Program-made: the position numbers and the translations under genes
The notes under the pieces: generated by a model
What the model was told of the DNA's origin: nothing
Database searches by the model: none
What the model saw: the letters and a program-made list of their open reading frames with translations, nothing else
DNA from: Calonectria ilicicola
Lineage: Eukaryota; Ascomycota; Sordariomycetes; Hypocreales; Nectriaceae
Length of the DNA stretch: 64,000 nt
Direction of reading: 5' to 3'
Assembly (NCBI GenBank): GCA_020809705.1
Contig: CP085825.1
Coordinates: forward strand, 124,001 to 188,000
Shown: positions 25,483-35,990 of the stretch, one piece after another
Layout: every line of letters begins with the position of its first letter
Numbering within the stretch: position 1 is the first letter of the stretch

Positions 25483-26156
25483 GTTGGTAGAATATTGGAA
25501 AACTAGTCGTTATGACATAAGCTCAGGAGAAAGACGGAAGTAAGAGCGCGAAAGCAATGGAATCTGAGCCACAGCGGTAAGATAATCTTAGAAATCAGCA
25601 GAGTGAGTTTTGGGAATGCGGCATCATCGAAGTAATTTAATTCGTTTCCGTCATGTCGGGTTTGCTTCTCACGAGAAGTTAAATATATGGGTCGATTCGC
25701 CGTTGAGACCTTGGGGAAGAACACTGCGACCTCGGTCTCGTTAACCCCGCCTTTGGGTCCCTGGATAATGCGGGGATAGTTATTGTGAACTAACCTTTAT
25801 CAAGGAAAGATGGGCTCATAACTGAGTGGATTTCCCATAAATGAGCAGGCTTGACTGGAGGGGTTAGGCTAAACGTTTATACCTCAATACGACGGTAGTA
25901 ACCCCACTCTCATTCCCTAATAATTTACCCTTCTCATTTATACACAATGACTGCCCCGAGAAGGATGCGCGAGTCAGTTGATCCGAATGGCCAAAACATT
26001 CATCCGAGGACCTGCGTACCCGAATCCCGCACTCTTCCTAGCCGCACACGGGTACCTGCACGATAGCACCAGGTGTATACGTGGGCAGAGGCTCTACCCC
26101 TCCTTGGAGGCTTTCTTTTACGCACACAATATATCGACGCGGGACTTTTAAACTGC
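25483..26156. promoter_or_regulatory. divergent promoter region with CreA-type consensus matches
   Basis: About 670 bases separate two divergent genes for secreted enzymes. Matches to the carbon-catabolite repressor consensus SYGGRG include CCCCGC at 25745-25750 (reverse orientation), GCGGGG at 25770-25775 and CTGGAG at 25855-25860. The first two form a close inverted pair, the arrangement usually linked to functional CreA control. The consensus is short, so chance is possible. Confidence 0.35.
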
Positions 26157-27827
26157 ATGATGCCGTCTTTACGCCAATTGCTGGGCTTAGCTCTGTATAC
26201 TGGCCTCCGGACTGTCCAGGCTGCATCTTCAAAAACCATTGGCTGTACTACAAAATCACTCAATGAGCATTTTGACAGTGATGATCAAGCTCAAGTCCAG
26301 TATGCTCAACTTTTGGCAGAAAACGGCACTTTTGGGCAAATAGAGGACATTGCTTATCCAGATAACGCAACTCATTTGCCAGCCCTTTGTGTTGCTATAG
26401 TTAATGTCACATCCTCGGCGAGTTCTTCTTACACTTTCGGGTTATTTTTGCCGACTGAGTGGAACAACCGCTTTCTCGCTGTTGGAAATGGAGGGTTCTC
26501 TGGAGGAATCAATTGGTACGCGATGGGGACCGGTGTAAAATACGGGTTCGCTGTCATGTCCACCTCGACGGGACATAATTCGACGGGTCAAGACATGGGG
26601 TGGGCATTGAACAATCCAGAATCCAAAACGGATTGGGCCGGACGTAGCCTCCACGGCTCAACAGTCTTGTCCAAGAAACTCGTCGAGGGATATTACGAAA
26701 CTGCCGCAAACCGATCATACTATTCTGGGTGTTCTACGGGGGGGCGCCAAGGTATTAAGTCAGCACAAGACTATCCAGAGGACTTTGATGGCATTCTGGC
26801 TGGCGCTCCGGCGTGGCTATCGACTACTCAACAACTGTGGCAACTTAAAGTTGGGGCTATAAATTTGCCAGAGGATAGCCCAGGATATCTGAACACATCA
26901 AAATTCGACGTCATTGGTGATGAGGTTCTTCGTCAGTGTGATGGAGTGGATGGTGTCGTGGATAACATCATTATGGACCCAAAACGCTGCAACTTTCGAC
27001 CCGAAAAACTTCTTTGCACCCCGAAATCGACAAATCTTTCTGCATGCCTTACAGCACCTCAACTATCAACACTGAGACAGTTGTACTTGCCCTTAATACA
27101 ACTAGATGCCGACGTTCACGCATTGACATACGTGTATCCTAATTTTGGGCTGGGCTCTGAAAAGCAAATGCCTAGTTCTTTTGGAACAGGTAACGAGCCT
27201 AGTCTTTACGGAACAGAGTATGCCAAGAACTACATTTATGATGACCCTAACTGGGACTGGCAGAAGAGCTTTAACTACTCAACTTTTGTCGAGGCCATGA
27301 GCCTGAACCCAGGGAATGTCAACGCGGACAATTTCAACTTGTCGGAATATCATGGAAGGGGCGGAAAGATTGTTCAATATCACGGGTATGCCGATGGTTT
27401 GATTCCAACCGATGCCAGCCGCATGTTGTATGACAAAACGTGGGAGACGATGGCCCTGCAAGGTGTAAACCTTGATAGCTTTTACAGCCTTTTCTTTGTA
27501 CCAGGTATGCAGCACTGTTCAGGAAGTGTTTACGATGCTCCTTGGTATTTTGGTGGAAGTGGACAGTCTTCGAATCTAGAGGACAATGGGCAGCACGTGT
27601 TTCCAGTGGAGGGCATGGCTGATGCGGAACACGATGCACTGTTGGCTCTAGTGAATTGGGTCGAGAAGGGCGAAGCGACAAGTAAGCTGGTGACAACCAT
27701 GTTCAAAAATAATACCGTTAGCAGTGGAGTGTTGAGGCAGCGGCCTATTTGTAAGTATCCTGGGGCGGCTGTTTGGGATGGAAAGGGGGACAAGGACTTG
27801 GCGCAGAGTTGGGAGTGTACGGAGTAG
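26157..27827 (+). CDS. secreted tannase/feruloyl esterase family protein
   Basis: Serine esterase predicted to hydrolyse gallate or hydroxycinnamate esters of plant phenolics outside the cell. It is a single exon of 556 residues from the Met pair at 26157/26160. The frame is open further upstream to 26073, but the signal peptide (LRQLLGLALYTGLRTVQA) supports the later start. The nucleophile motif GCSTGGRQG places Ser near residue 193, and its Cys pairs in this family with the Cys of PGMQHCSG, which carries the catalytic His. The Asp motif is in YHGYADGLIP. The early segments LFLPTEWNNRFLAVGNGGFSG and the calcium-site-like QCDGVDGVVDNIIMDP are also typical. Several N-glycosylation sequons fit secretion. 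Tannase versus feruloyl esterase B cannot be decided from sequence. Confidence 0.93.
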   Translation: MMPSLRQLLGLALYTGLRTVQAASSKTIGCTTKSLNEHFDSDDQAQVQYAQLLAENGTFGQIEDIAYPDNATHLPALCVAIVNVTSSASSSYTFGLFLPTEWNNRFLAVGNGGFSGGINWYAMGTGVKYGFAVMSTSTGHNSTGQDMGWALNNPESKTDWAGRSLHGSTVLSKKLVEGYYETAANRSYYSGCSTGGRQGIKSAQDYPEDFDGILAGAPAWLSTTQQLWQLKVGAINLPEDSPGYLNTSKFDVIGDEVLRQCDGVDGVVDNIIMDPKRCNFRPEKLLCTPKSTNLSACLTAPQLSTLRQLYLPLIQLDADVHALTYVYPNFGLGSEKQMPSSFGTGNEPSLYGTEYAKNYIYDDPNWDWQKSFNYSTFVEAMSLNPGNVNADNFNLSEYHGRGGKIVQYHGYADGLIPTDASRMLYDKTWETMALQGVNLDSFYSLFFVPGMQHCSGSVYDAPWYFGGSGQSSNLEDNGQHVFPVEGMADAEHDALLALVNWVEKGEATSKLVTTMFKNNTVSSGVLRQRPICKYPGAAVWDGKGDKDLAQSWECTE

Positions 27828-28375
27828 CGGCGAGAGGTGTGTGGGATGAAAGATTCATGTACATACTCTGGAGGATACTATAACTAGACGAAGAACAGGT
27901 TTTTTACACTGGTAGGCAGAACAAAGAACATCTTGGTGATGTAGCAAGTGGGGGGAGGGTTTGTCCGTATTGGTGCTAAGATGACATCAGGTGGCTGGGC
28001 GGCTGCCTGTTCGTTAGACCCACAATTAGCATCATCAGTTTGGCAATGGACAAAGAGATGAACAACGAGCAATTGGAGGAATTGAATTTAGATCATGGAT
28101 TGCATATAACGGGTATTGGCGACTTGGAACTCGAGGGTACATGCTAATGGCGATAAAATTCGGGTTATGGGCGCACAGCCAGTTGTTGTTGGAATTGGGT
28201 TGCCCAATCATGTCATGTCATGCTGGAAACGGTGGCCTGAGGACGCCAGCTGAACCAATGGGTATATAGTGTGCAGCCATCTTTCGTGATGTGGTTGCTT
28301 ATTCTTCCCCTCTCACCGTCCATCCCGAACTTTGGATACTTCACGCTTCTTGATTGAACTGCCTGTGGGGATTCA
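27828..28375. other. intergenic, upstream of the rvt gene
   Basis: About 550 bases between two plus-strand genes. It holds the esterase 3' flank and the rvt promoter. I see no repeat, terminal repeat or target-site duplication that would mark the rvt gene as a recent insertion. Confidence 0.45.
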
Positions 28376-31276
28376 TTGCCCATCAATATGCCCAACATGG
28401 CCACCTCAGGAAGTGTCTTCTCTGAGACCCTCCAGGAGATCACCAATACAAAGCTTGACGAGCTCTCCAAAAAGCGTTCCGCATTTGAAAACGCAAAGGC
28501 CTCTCTTATACTGTCAGTTCATGCTGAAGGAGATGCCGTCAAACGGCTCGTTACCCTGAGCCACGGTGTCAAGGAGTGCTTTGACATCAAAGTGGACAAA
28601 GCAGGCAAGGTTGTTTTCGACCGAACAAGGAATAAACAGCTTGAAATCGAACTTGTAAACATTGATCGCTTCCTCGACCAAGCCAAATATGACCCGTCTG
28701 TCTCCCAGAATATGCTTCGTGCATGGGAAAGTACCCTCCTTCGCCACTTGGATATGCAATCCCTAAAGTTTCAGTACGCATCACTTTACGGGCAACTTGT
28801 TACTGAATGGCTATCGGACGACAAAGTTGAGGAAGAAGTAACCGGAGATGACGTTGAGATGGGAGAGGCGTTTGAGGATCTTGGTAATGCCAAGAAGTTA
28901 GAATCAAGGATTGAATGGGAGAAAATGGTTTTTGAGCCAGCCAATGTAAATGAAGCGGCCCTGAGAAAGTACCTCGATGGTCTTTTTGGACTTGGGAATG
29001 AAGAAGAAAAAGCCATCCAGGGTGCTCTGCAACGCTTGCGAGATGCAGTATGCTCGTTTGAGACAGAGATTTCGAAGCCGAACCAGTTTACCGTGGCATC
29101 CCTGAAGTGGATTATGCAAGGCCTGCACTCGTCTGACCTGCTCTCTAATGAGAAACGAGAGGTCCTGAAGGACTTTGAAGGAAATAACATCATTCTCAAC
29201 GAGATTGCCGATGTTCTAAACATGCGCATTGGTGCCTTGAGCTCGTGGAGTTGGAGCCCCGAGGCACCAATTCAGGTTGAGATGCGACGGAAGATCAGCG
29301 GCGTTTACAATATACACATGCACCAGGATCTTTTACAGGCAATCTTCCTTCATTATATCGGTGTTAAATGGAGTGTATTCTTCAAAACAGCGTTCAAGAC
29401 GTTCCGCAAGTGGGATGGGGCATGGAAAACTGCACGCAAGGATATTCCCAAAAATGACCAGCGAAGACTTGGCTACTACCTTGGACCACTTCACCGATAT
29501 CCCTGCTTACAGTCTGTGCAGACCAAAACCTACAACTCTAAATACTTCATGGCGCAACTATTGGATCATGAGCAACAGAATAAAGAGACGGCAGATGGAG
29601 AGGAAGAGGCAGCATACGAAGAGTTTGCGCCAGCCAGCCTGAAACGATCAGTGACAAGAGAGCGCGCGCCCCGTGTGTCCTATGGAGCGAAAAGGCACCG
29701 GAGAATCATGGCCGTTGAGTCAGAGTTAGATGACGAAGATGAGGATGATGACGAAGAGACTGAGCCACGAAACCCAATGTCTCTTAAACAAACTCTGTTG
29801 CACCTGTTGTCGACTCAAATCACCATCAATACTCGTCTCTATGGCGAAATGACGGCATTTCACTCAGTATTTGAGAACTGGGATCCTCTTCTCCCACACC
29901 AAACAATTTGCACAATCCTAAAGTACTTTGGGGTGTCTGACGTATGGCTCGGGTTCTTTAGAAAGTTCCTCGAGGCTCCATTGAAGTTTATCGACGACGA
30001 TGAATCTACCCCAATACGCACGCGACGTCGAGGCACTCCTTCATCGCATGTCCTCAGTGAAGTATTTGGGGAGACGACACTTTTCTGCCTCGACTTTGCG
30101 GTAAACAAATTAACCTCGGGAAATATGCTTTGGAGGATTCACGATGATATCTGGTTTTGGTCTCGTCACCATGACATTGCTGTGAAAGCCTGGGAGACCA
30201 TTGAGAATTTTGCCAGAATTACTTGCACAAAGATCAACCCTGCCAAGACTGGAACTGTTCGGGTTTCGCATAATCACGACCAGAAATTGTTTATTGACGA
30301 ATCCCTGCCTCAGGGCGAGATTCGCTGGGGCTTTATGCGTTTGTCGCCTCAGACAGGAAGATTTGAGATTGATCAGCACATGGTGGATTCCCATATTGAA
30401 GAACTGCACAAGCAGCTAAGCGATAAATCCAAAAGTGTCCTTGCCTTTATACAAGCCTGGAATACCTATGCTGCAACCTTCTTTCCTTCCAACTTTGGCA
30501 AGTCGGCCAACTGCTTTGGAAGGCAGCATGTCGATAATATGCTCTCTACCCATGAACGTATCCAACGGAAAGTATTCAACATGTTGCCAGGGGATGACCA
30601 AGAAAAGGTAACGAGTGTAGCCGAGTACCTAAAGAATGCCCTCAGCCAGCGTTTTGGTATTAGAGACATTCCTGACGGCTACTTGTTTTTCCCAATGGAG
30701 CTTGGCGGCCTTGACCTACAGTCGCCTTTCATTTCCCTTCTCCAGATCCGCGACCAAGTCCTTGAATCACCCTCCGAACTACTCGATACCTTTGAACAAG
30801 CTGAACGCACCGCATACGAGCGAGCCAAGACAGAGTTCTTAGACGGCAATATTCGCCACCAACGGTATGCGCTCGATGATCCAGACTGGGTACCGGAATC
30901 ACTGCATGATCGCGATACCTTCATGTCATTTGACGAGTATGTGCGCTATAGGGAAGAGTTCGTGTTTGATCATCACGACGACGGGACACAGCTGCATGAC
31001 GTGTTTAATCAGCTCATGAAGCGACCGGTAGAGAAGAGTGTTGAACCGGATGAGGGCAAGGTATTGGCAGCGTTGGGTCAGCTTCGAGAGCAGCTCAACC
31101 TTCGGGGGATAAAAAATAATTGGCACTCTATGGAGCCGTACTGGCATTGGGTGGTGATGATGTATGGTCCGGAGCTGGTGGATCGCTTTGGTGGGCTGAA
31201 TATTGTCGACCCAGGCCAATTGCCAATGGGAATGGTTACTTTATTTAGAGACAAACGGGTAAAGTGGCAGAGCTAG
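28376..31276 (+). CDS. rvt: domesticated reverse transcriptase-related protein (RVT)
   Basis: Single intronless frame of 966 residues; a start at 28397 (MATSGSVF) is equally likely. I recognise it as the single-copy cellular reverse transcriptase-like family rvt described from fungi and some other lineages, not as a retrotransposon. There is no gag, integrase, endonuclease, RNase H or terminal repeat. The N-terminal 170 residues are helical and charged, with likely coiled coils (KLDELSKKRSAFENAKA). A long acidic insertion follows near 448-465. The palm region has a motif-B-like GTPSSHVLSEVFG (about 551), a motif-C-like LWRIHDDIWFWS (about 584-595) with the Asp pair, and a motif-D-like INPAKTG. 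The motif A region, near GEMTAFHSVFENWDP (about 489-503), lacks an Asp at the usual place. A thumb-like C-terminus includes FMRLSPQTGRFEIDQ. The cellular role is unknown. Confidence 0.85.
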   Translation: MPINMPNMATSGSVFSETLQEITNTKLDELSKKRSAFENAKASLILSVHAEGDAVKRLVTLSHGVKECFDIKVDKAGKVVFDRTRNKQLEIELVNIDRFLDQAKYDPSVSQNMLRAWESTLLRHLDMQSLKFQYASLYGQLVTEWLSDDKVEEEVTGDDVEMGEAFEDLGNAKKLESRIEWEKMVFEPANVNEAALRKYLDGLFGLGNEEEKAIQGALQRLRDAVCSFETEISKPNQFTVASLKWIMQGLHSSDLLSNEKREVLKDFEGNNIILNEIADVLNMRIGALSSWSWSPEAPIQVEMRRKISGVYNIHMHQDLLQAIFLHYIGVKWSVFFKTAFKTFRKWDGAWKTARKDIPKNDQRRLGYYLGPLHRYPCLQSVQTKTYNSKYFMAQLLDHEQQNKETADGEEEAAYEEFAPASLKRSVTRERAPRVSYGAKRHRRIMAVESELDDEDEDDDEETEPRNPMSLKQTLLHLLSTQITINTRLYGEMTAFHSVFENWDPLLPHQTICTILKYFGVSDVWLGFFRKFLEAPLKFIDDDESTPIRTRRRGTPSSHVLSEVFGETTLFCLDFAVNKLTSGNMLWRIHDDIWFWSRHHDIAVKAWETIENFARITCTKINPAKTGTVRVSHNHDQKLFIDESLPQGEIRWGFMRLSPQTGRFEIDQHMVDSHIEELHKQLSDKSKSVLAFIQAWNTYAATFFPSNFGKSANCFGRQHVDNMLSTHERIQRKVFNMLPGDDQEKVTSVAEYLKNALSQRFGIRDIPDGYLFFPMELGGLDLQSPFISLLQIRDQVLESPSELLDTFEQAERTAYERAKTEFLDGNIRHQRYALDDPDWVPESLHDRDTFMSFDEYVRYREEFVFDHHDDGTQLHDVFNQLMKRPVEKSVEPDEGKVLAALGQLREQLNLRGIKNNWHSMEPYWHWVVMMYGPELVDRFGGLNIVDPGQLPMGMVTLFRDKRVKWQS

Positions 31277-31912
31277 AATGAGGCAGGAGAAGTGTGTGCC
31301 CTATCTTGGTGAGGGAAATCTGTTCCTCCCCCAGATTCGTAAATATATGTATTGGAAGATTGTGCTGCCCTATAACTCCATTGCCTTGGACACCATAAAA
31401 TTCAATAGCTAGAAAAAAAGATGGGGAGAAAATAAAGCTAGCTTTATGAAGGGAAGAGGGGGTAGAATTTTTATAATTGTATGGTGCAAACAATTAGGCG
31501 GCTACCACTCACTGGGATTTATGCGTTCAGATTGCCCTCTCGGCCAATCGAGTGGGCTTATTTCCGACACACAATTGTAAAAATAACAAGATAAGAATAT
31601 TGCCAAGATTGGGTTTGAATTACGCGCCAGATACTTCACCTCTGCGCCTCTTCATTGCTACCCACCATGGCCGAAGGATTATGCTGGCGCCTCGCTTACT
31701 CGACTGACTTGGGTAATTTTCTTGTCTATCCGACAGGCATACAACAAAAGTAGATAAGCTAGCAAGTGCGGAGAACAGTGTAGCGTTTCCTCCCATCATT
31801 CTACTCAAATTCTGATAATTCTCATAATTCTCATAATTCTCATACCTTCACTGAAGTCGTTGTACGCTTCTCAGCCAAATTTATCAACAGATAACTGCGC
31901 CTATATTGCAGG
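31277..31912. other. intergenic, upstream of the small membrane protein
   Basis: About 640 bases. Apart from the 9-bp tandem repeat listed separately, nothing is recognised. It should include the rvt 3' flank and the small-gene promoter. Confidence 0.4.
31809..31844. repeat. tandem 9-bp repeat, four copies
   Basis: Four adjacent 9-base units, three reading ATTCTCATA and the first ATTCTGATA. They sit about 70 bases before the start codon of the small membrane-protein gene, so they may fall in its promoter or 5' leader. Confidence 0.8.
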
Positions 31913-32310
31913 ATGCCTCGTTATGACAGAGAAGAAGAAAGCTATCATCAGCTAATTGATCAATCAGGACAAGGAGATGACAACTGTAACCTCCCAATCT
32001 TTTATATCACTAATGAGCACACTAACGTGATTATGTAGATAGATATAATCAAGGGCACGTTGAAAGTGCCCATCCTCCTCAGGTCCGTCGACGGAGGGGT
32101 TGCTCTACGTGCTCCATCATATCTTTCCTCATAACGATGATCATAGAGGCAGCGTGGATCGCTGTTATCGTCATGACCCTCTTGAAGTGGCACGGATGGG
32201 ACAAGGCATCTAGTAAAGATAAGACTTGGATAATCTGTGGATCCGTAATCATTTTCTTGTGTACAGTGTATCAAATCCACCACTGCGTGAAATGCTGGAA
32301 AAGGCGGTAG
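31913..32310 (+). CDS. small spliced two-helix membrane protein, unknown function
   Basis: Two exons (31913-31985 and 32039-32310) give 114 residues. Both are short and are easily overlooked. The intron is a model fungal intron of 53 nt, with GTAACC donor, CACTAAC branch context and TAG acceptor. The product starts MPRYDREEESYHQL, has a basic stretch VRRRRGCSTC, then two hydrophobic helices (ISFLITMIIEAAWIAVIVM and TWIICGSVIIFLCTVY) and a Cys/His-rich basic end (HHCVKCWKRR). The charge pattern predicts both termini on the cytosolic side. I recognise no family. Support is the intron, the sustained frame and the coherent membrane topology; expression data would settle it. Confidence 0.55.
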
Positions 32311-33639
32311 TTGACTTACGCGTATTGTGGCGGATTTGATAAGATTAACAAGAAGATGGAGATTGTTTCAAGTCGTAAAGATCATCCGGACCATGGTGGA
32401 AGAAAAACTTGGGCGGCCAGTAAAATGAAGTGCTGCAATATGTTGTATCTTGTCTATCAGAAAAAAACATGTCAAATTGCTTTAGCTCGATTTCTGTTTG
32501 TTAAAATATAGCTAGCGCTGATGAACAGAACATCTGAATTGATTGTATAAATTTGGTGCTTGATCCTATGCGTACATCCAAATTCTTTACAAACTAACCA
32601 ATATATTTTGGGCTTCTGGAAGAGGATTTAGATGATATCATGGGAAGGATACGTAAATGTTGACATTTGCGTTACAAGACCAGCTCAGGTATATGCGGGG
32701 CTTTATGAAACACTAGCACCACAGAACTCCTGAGGCGTAAAACTGTCGTGGAGAAATCATGATAATTCTTTTTGAGGCTTGGGACGGACCTGCCTGAAAT
32801 GCCGACGCATTACGTGCCGACGAATGAGGCGAAGCAAGAATGAACCACCTGGCCCGAGCGCCTGAGACTTTGCTGCTTGAGGATAAGGCATAATTGAAAT
32901 GCAAAGAAAGCGAAATCTAAGCCTTAAAGTGGTCAAGGGAATTTCAGATTACTGTAACCTACAGGTGCTGCGCCAGGATTAGAGCCTTCGTACTGAGAAT
33001 ATTATGCGGCAAATGCCATTATTTTCCGTACCTATGACGTGTCATGCAGTATCATGGTGTTCTGAAAGGCGCTGGTTAGCTGTGCGGCTGAGGCCCGCTA
33101 AAGCAATCAAAGAGCCGTTTTGCCGGATTTAGTGCAAGCAAAGAGATGTTAGGGAACACATAGTTCCTATCAAGAAGAAGTTGATGCTAAAGATATGATA
33201 AAAAGAACAAATCAAAACGCGATACCATCATCACCATTATTATTTTATAGATTGATGATTTTATCACATTGCTGAAGAATCCTCATCCTTTCACCAAATG
33301 TGAAGTCCGTCGCCATTTTGTACATTTAACGAGGTTCTAGATTGCAGTAGTGGCTGTTTTGGCGCAATCTGAGTTCGCCTGGACAACGCCACTTTACTCA
33401 TGAGCTAAAACGAGCCTAGTCGGGTTCTGTTTTACCTACAAGTAACAGCACTTTACTTCCATAAAAGGGGGCGAAACAGTTAGCCGCACAAAGTTTGTAG
33501 CTCACTGCGCGTCCGGTTTTGACACGTGCAAGACGCGCACTGACACTGGCTGAGCTCAGCAGGCTACTTGGTTGGAGTAAGGTATCGTTGGGCGACGGCA
33601 GTTTCTCTGAGCAGCCTTTTTGCATGAGCCAGGTCAAGG
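32311..33639. other. intergenic, upstream of MFS gene at 33640
   Basis: About 1.3 kb with no credible coding frame. The minus-strand frames here (for example 32713-32904 and 33416-33764) have no domain and overlap the transporter 5' end. No RNA gene is seen. Confidence 0.45.
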
Positions 33640-35438
33640 ATGAGCGAGGAACAGCGCGATGTTGACGAGTCCTTCTGGGCTCCAGGAACGCTCTCACTGG
33701 AAGACAGTAAGTGATTTCCGCCCCGATTTAACGTTATCCAGAAGACTGAGCGTGACCAGTTCACCGAGCCAAGGTGATTCTTTTCCCTACGCCCTCTGCA
33801 GACCCCAATGATCCCCTCAACTGGTCCAGAACACGCAAAGCCATCAACTACACTCTTGTCTGCTTTTTTGTTCTATGGACTTTTGTTAACGTGGACATTG
33901 GCTTCACGGCATGGGAACCTATGCAAATAGAGCTCAACCTCTCTAATAATGATCTCAATGTCGGGGCGGCTGCTAATTATGCTGGCCTGGCCATTGGGTG
34001 CGTCTTCTTCATTCCTCTTGCACACAAGTTCGGCCGCCGTCCTATTTATATCCTCAGTACTGCCTTGCAATTAGCATCTTGCGTGTGGAGTGCAGAGACA
34101 CATTCTTATGGAGACTACGTAGGGTCTAACTTTCTGGCTGGCTTGGGCGGCGCAATTAGCGAGATTATTGTACAGATCACTGTTGCTGATATCTTTTTCG
34201 TGCATCAGCACGGTACAATGAACGCTTGGTTCATATTCTTTCAGTCGACAGGCGCATGTCTTGGGCCGGTTGCATCAGGGTACATCACTATTGTACAAAA
34301 CTGGCGATGGATGTGGTGGTGGTGTGCGATCTTCTTAGGAATCACCTTCTTCTGCGTTTTGTTCTTTTTTGAAGAATCGAAGTTTGTACCTGCCATCCAA
34401 CGCCAAGATACGGCCGTCATCTCCCAGCCAGCTGCCGCGGGATCTACAAAAGACGCTGAGAAGTCCAAGGAACAATCTACTACCACCGGAATGCGAACTA
34501 CGGAAGATCTCGAAACTCGTCCCATCCTCGATCCCAACATCAAGCCAAAAACCTATTTAGAACGAATGGCTATGGTGACACCTACTGACGAGCCAATTTG
34601 GCCTCACTTCTCACAGTCCATTACCATCCTATTTACTATGCCAGCCGCTTCATATACCGCAATCACCTATGGATCTAGCCTGGCCTGGTTTGCGATCTTA
34701 GCATCCCTCCAGGCGACTTATCTGATTGTCCCACCATACAATTTTGGCCCTGTTGGTATTGGCCTCATGAACGTTTCGCCGTTTGTTGGTAGCATATTGG
34801 GCTTTTTAGTTGGAGGATATCTGAATGACAAATCCATTATCTGGCTTTCTAAGCGGAATGGAGGAATATATGAGCCAGAGATGCGTCTCTGGCTTGCCCT
34901 CCCTATTATTATCCTCGGCCCCGGATCAATCCTGATGTTCGGCCTCGGCCTCGCTCATGTACGCTGCTACGAAACCGAAAACTGTGTTCTTCAATATGAA
35001 TCTAACATATATCAGGGTGTTCATTGGTCTCTTCTCGCTGTTGGATATGGCTTATTTGGATTTACACTCGCAGTTGTGGGTAGCATCTCGCTATCATACC
35101 TCATGGATTGTTATCAAGACGTGAGTAATGCCCACTATTTCTTTGTCCTGCATTGGATTGATGACGAATGCTGACTGTATATCTCATAGATCATAGGTAA
35201 TGCCTTGGTAGGGGTAGTGTTTGTGCGAAATATTATCTCTGTTGTCGTCCTTTTTACGCTGACACCTTGGGTGGATGGTATGGGTGTACAAAATCTCCAT
35301 ATTCTCTGCGCCATGCTGGCGCTTGTAATCTATGCGCTCCCCATTCCTCTTTTAATATGGGGTAAAAGTTCGAGGATTGCTGCGGCTTCAAGCTACCGGA
35401 ATATGGCGGCAAATCAAATCAGTCGTCGAATGGTGTAG
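33640..35438 (+). CDS. MFS transporter, DHA1/HOL1-like
   Basis: Twelve-helix proton antiporter-type carrier of 558 residues. Three exons: 33640-33706, 33760-35120 and 35190-35438. The first small exon supplies FWAPGTLSLEDIH and leads into VILFPTPSADPNDPLNWSRTRKA. The PNDPLNWS..RK entry is the hallmark of the fungal DHA1 group near Hol1. The helix 2-3 loop AHKFGRRPIYILST and the central loop with KTYLERMAMVTP are typical. The second intron separates LSYLMDCYQD from IIGNALVGVVFVRN, the conserved helix-11 region. Substrates in this group range from drugs to polyamines and histidinol; none can be chosen here. Confidence 0.9.
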
Positions 35439-35519
35439 AGAGTTGCAAGTAAAAATGGAATAATTTCTTTCTCGTCTAAGGTTCCCTTTGGGGAATATTA
35501 TCCTTTATATCATAATTTT

Positions 35520-35653
35520 AATGGTGGAATAGTAGTTGATTGTATCTTGGTCGGGCGAATCATATGGGCAAACTTAGTTGTATCTGCCACCGTTATGGCT
35601 TTGGAGCTCCCTCTTGGTTGAGCCCACGATTTACCACAATGGTGGAATAGTAG
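35520..35653. repeat. 16-bp direct repeat pair
   Basis: Identical 16-base copies at 35520-35535 and 35638-35653, spaced 118 bases. Their length exceeds chance expectation for so short an interval. The origin is unknown; a degraded solo terminal repeat is one possibility. Confidence 0.6.
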
Positions 35654-35904
35654 CGCCCTGCACACCTTCTGTAGCACGGGCCCCCTCACACCAAGGAACA
35701 ACCTCATCCCTTGAGGTCTAAGACAGTAGGGCCTGGGCCCTGTAGGCTCAACAGGACACAGTAATCCTTTTTATTCCTATTAAAAATAGAAGGAATAGCG
35801 AGAAGGATGAAAGATCAAGCTGTCGCCTCGTATTCAATGGGAACCTACGTTTACCCTGCCTGACTATCTATCCAGTGTCGCCCGGTTACAACTTCCTTCT
35901 GTTA

Positions 35905-35990
35905 ATAAAAATAAAAATAGAATATAAATAACTGGATAAATAATTTTCTTCTAATTTTATTTATATTTATTTATTTATTTATTTTTAACT
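35905..35990. repeat. AT-rich low-complexity tract with TTTA repeats
   Basis: Runs of AAAATA and TTTATTTA units form a nearly pure A/T block, the most AT-rich stretch in this part of the window. Confidence 0.7.

Noticed and set aside
26073..26156. Upstream start for the tannase-like protein
   Set aside because: It would add about 28 residues before a clear signal peptide, so the Met pair at 26157/26160 is the better start.
28376..31276. Retrotransposon polymerase
   Set aside because: No gag, integrase, endonuclease or RNase H regions and no terminal repeats; the motifs fit the cellular rvt family.
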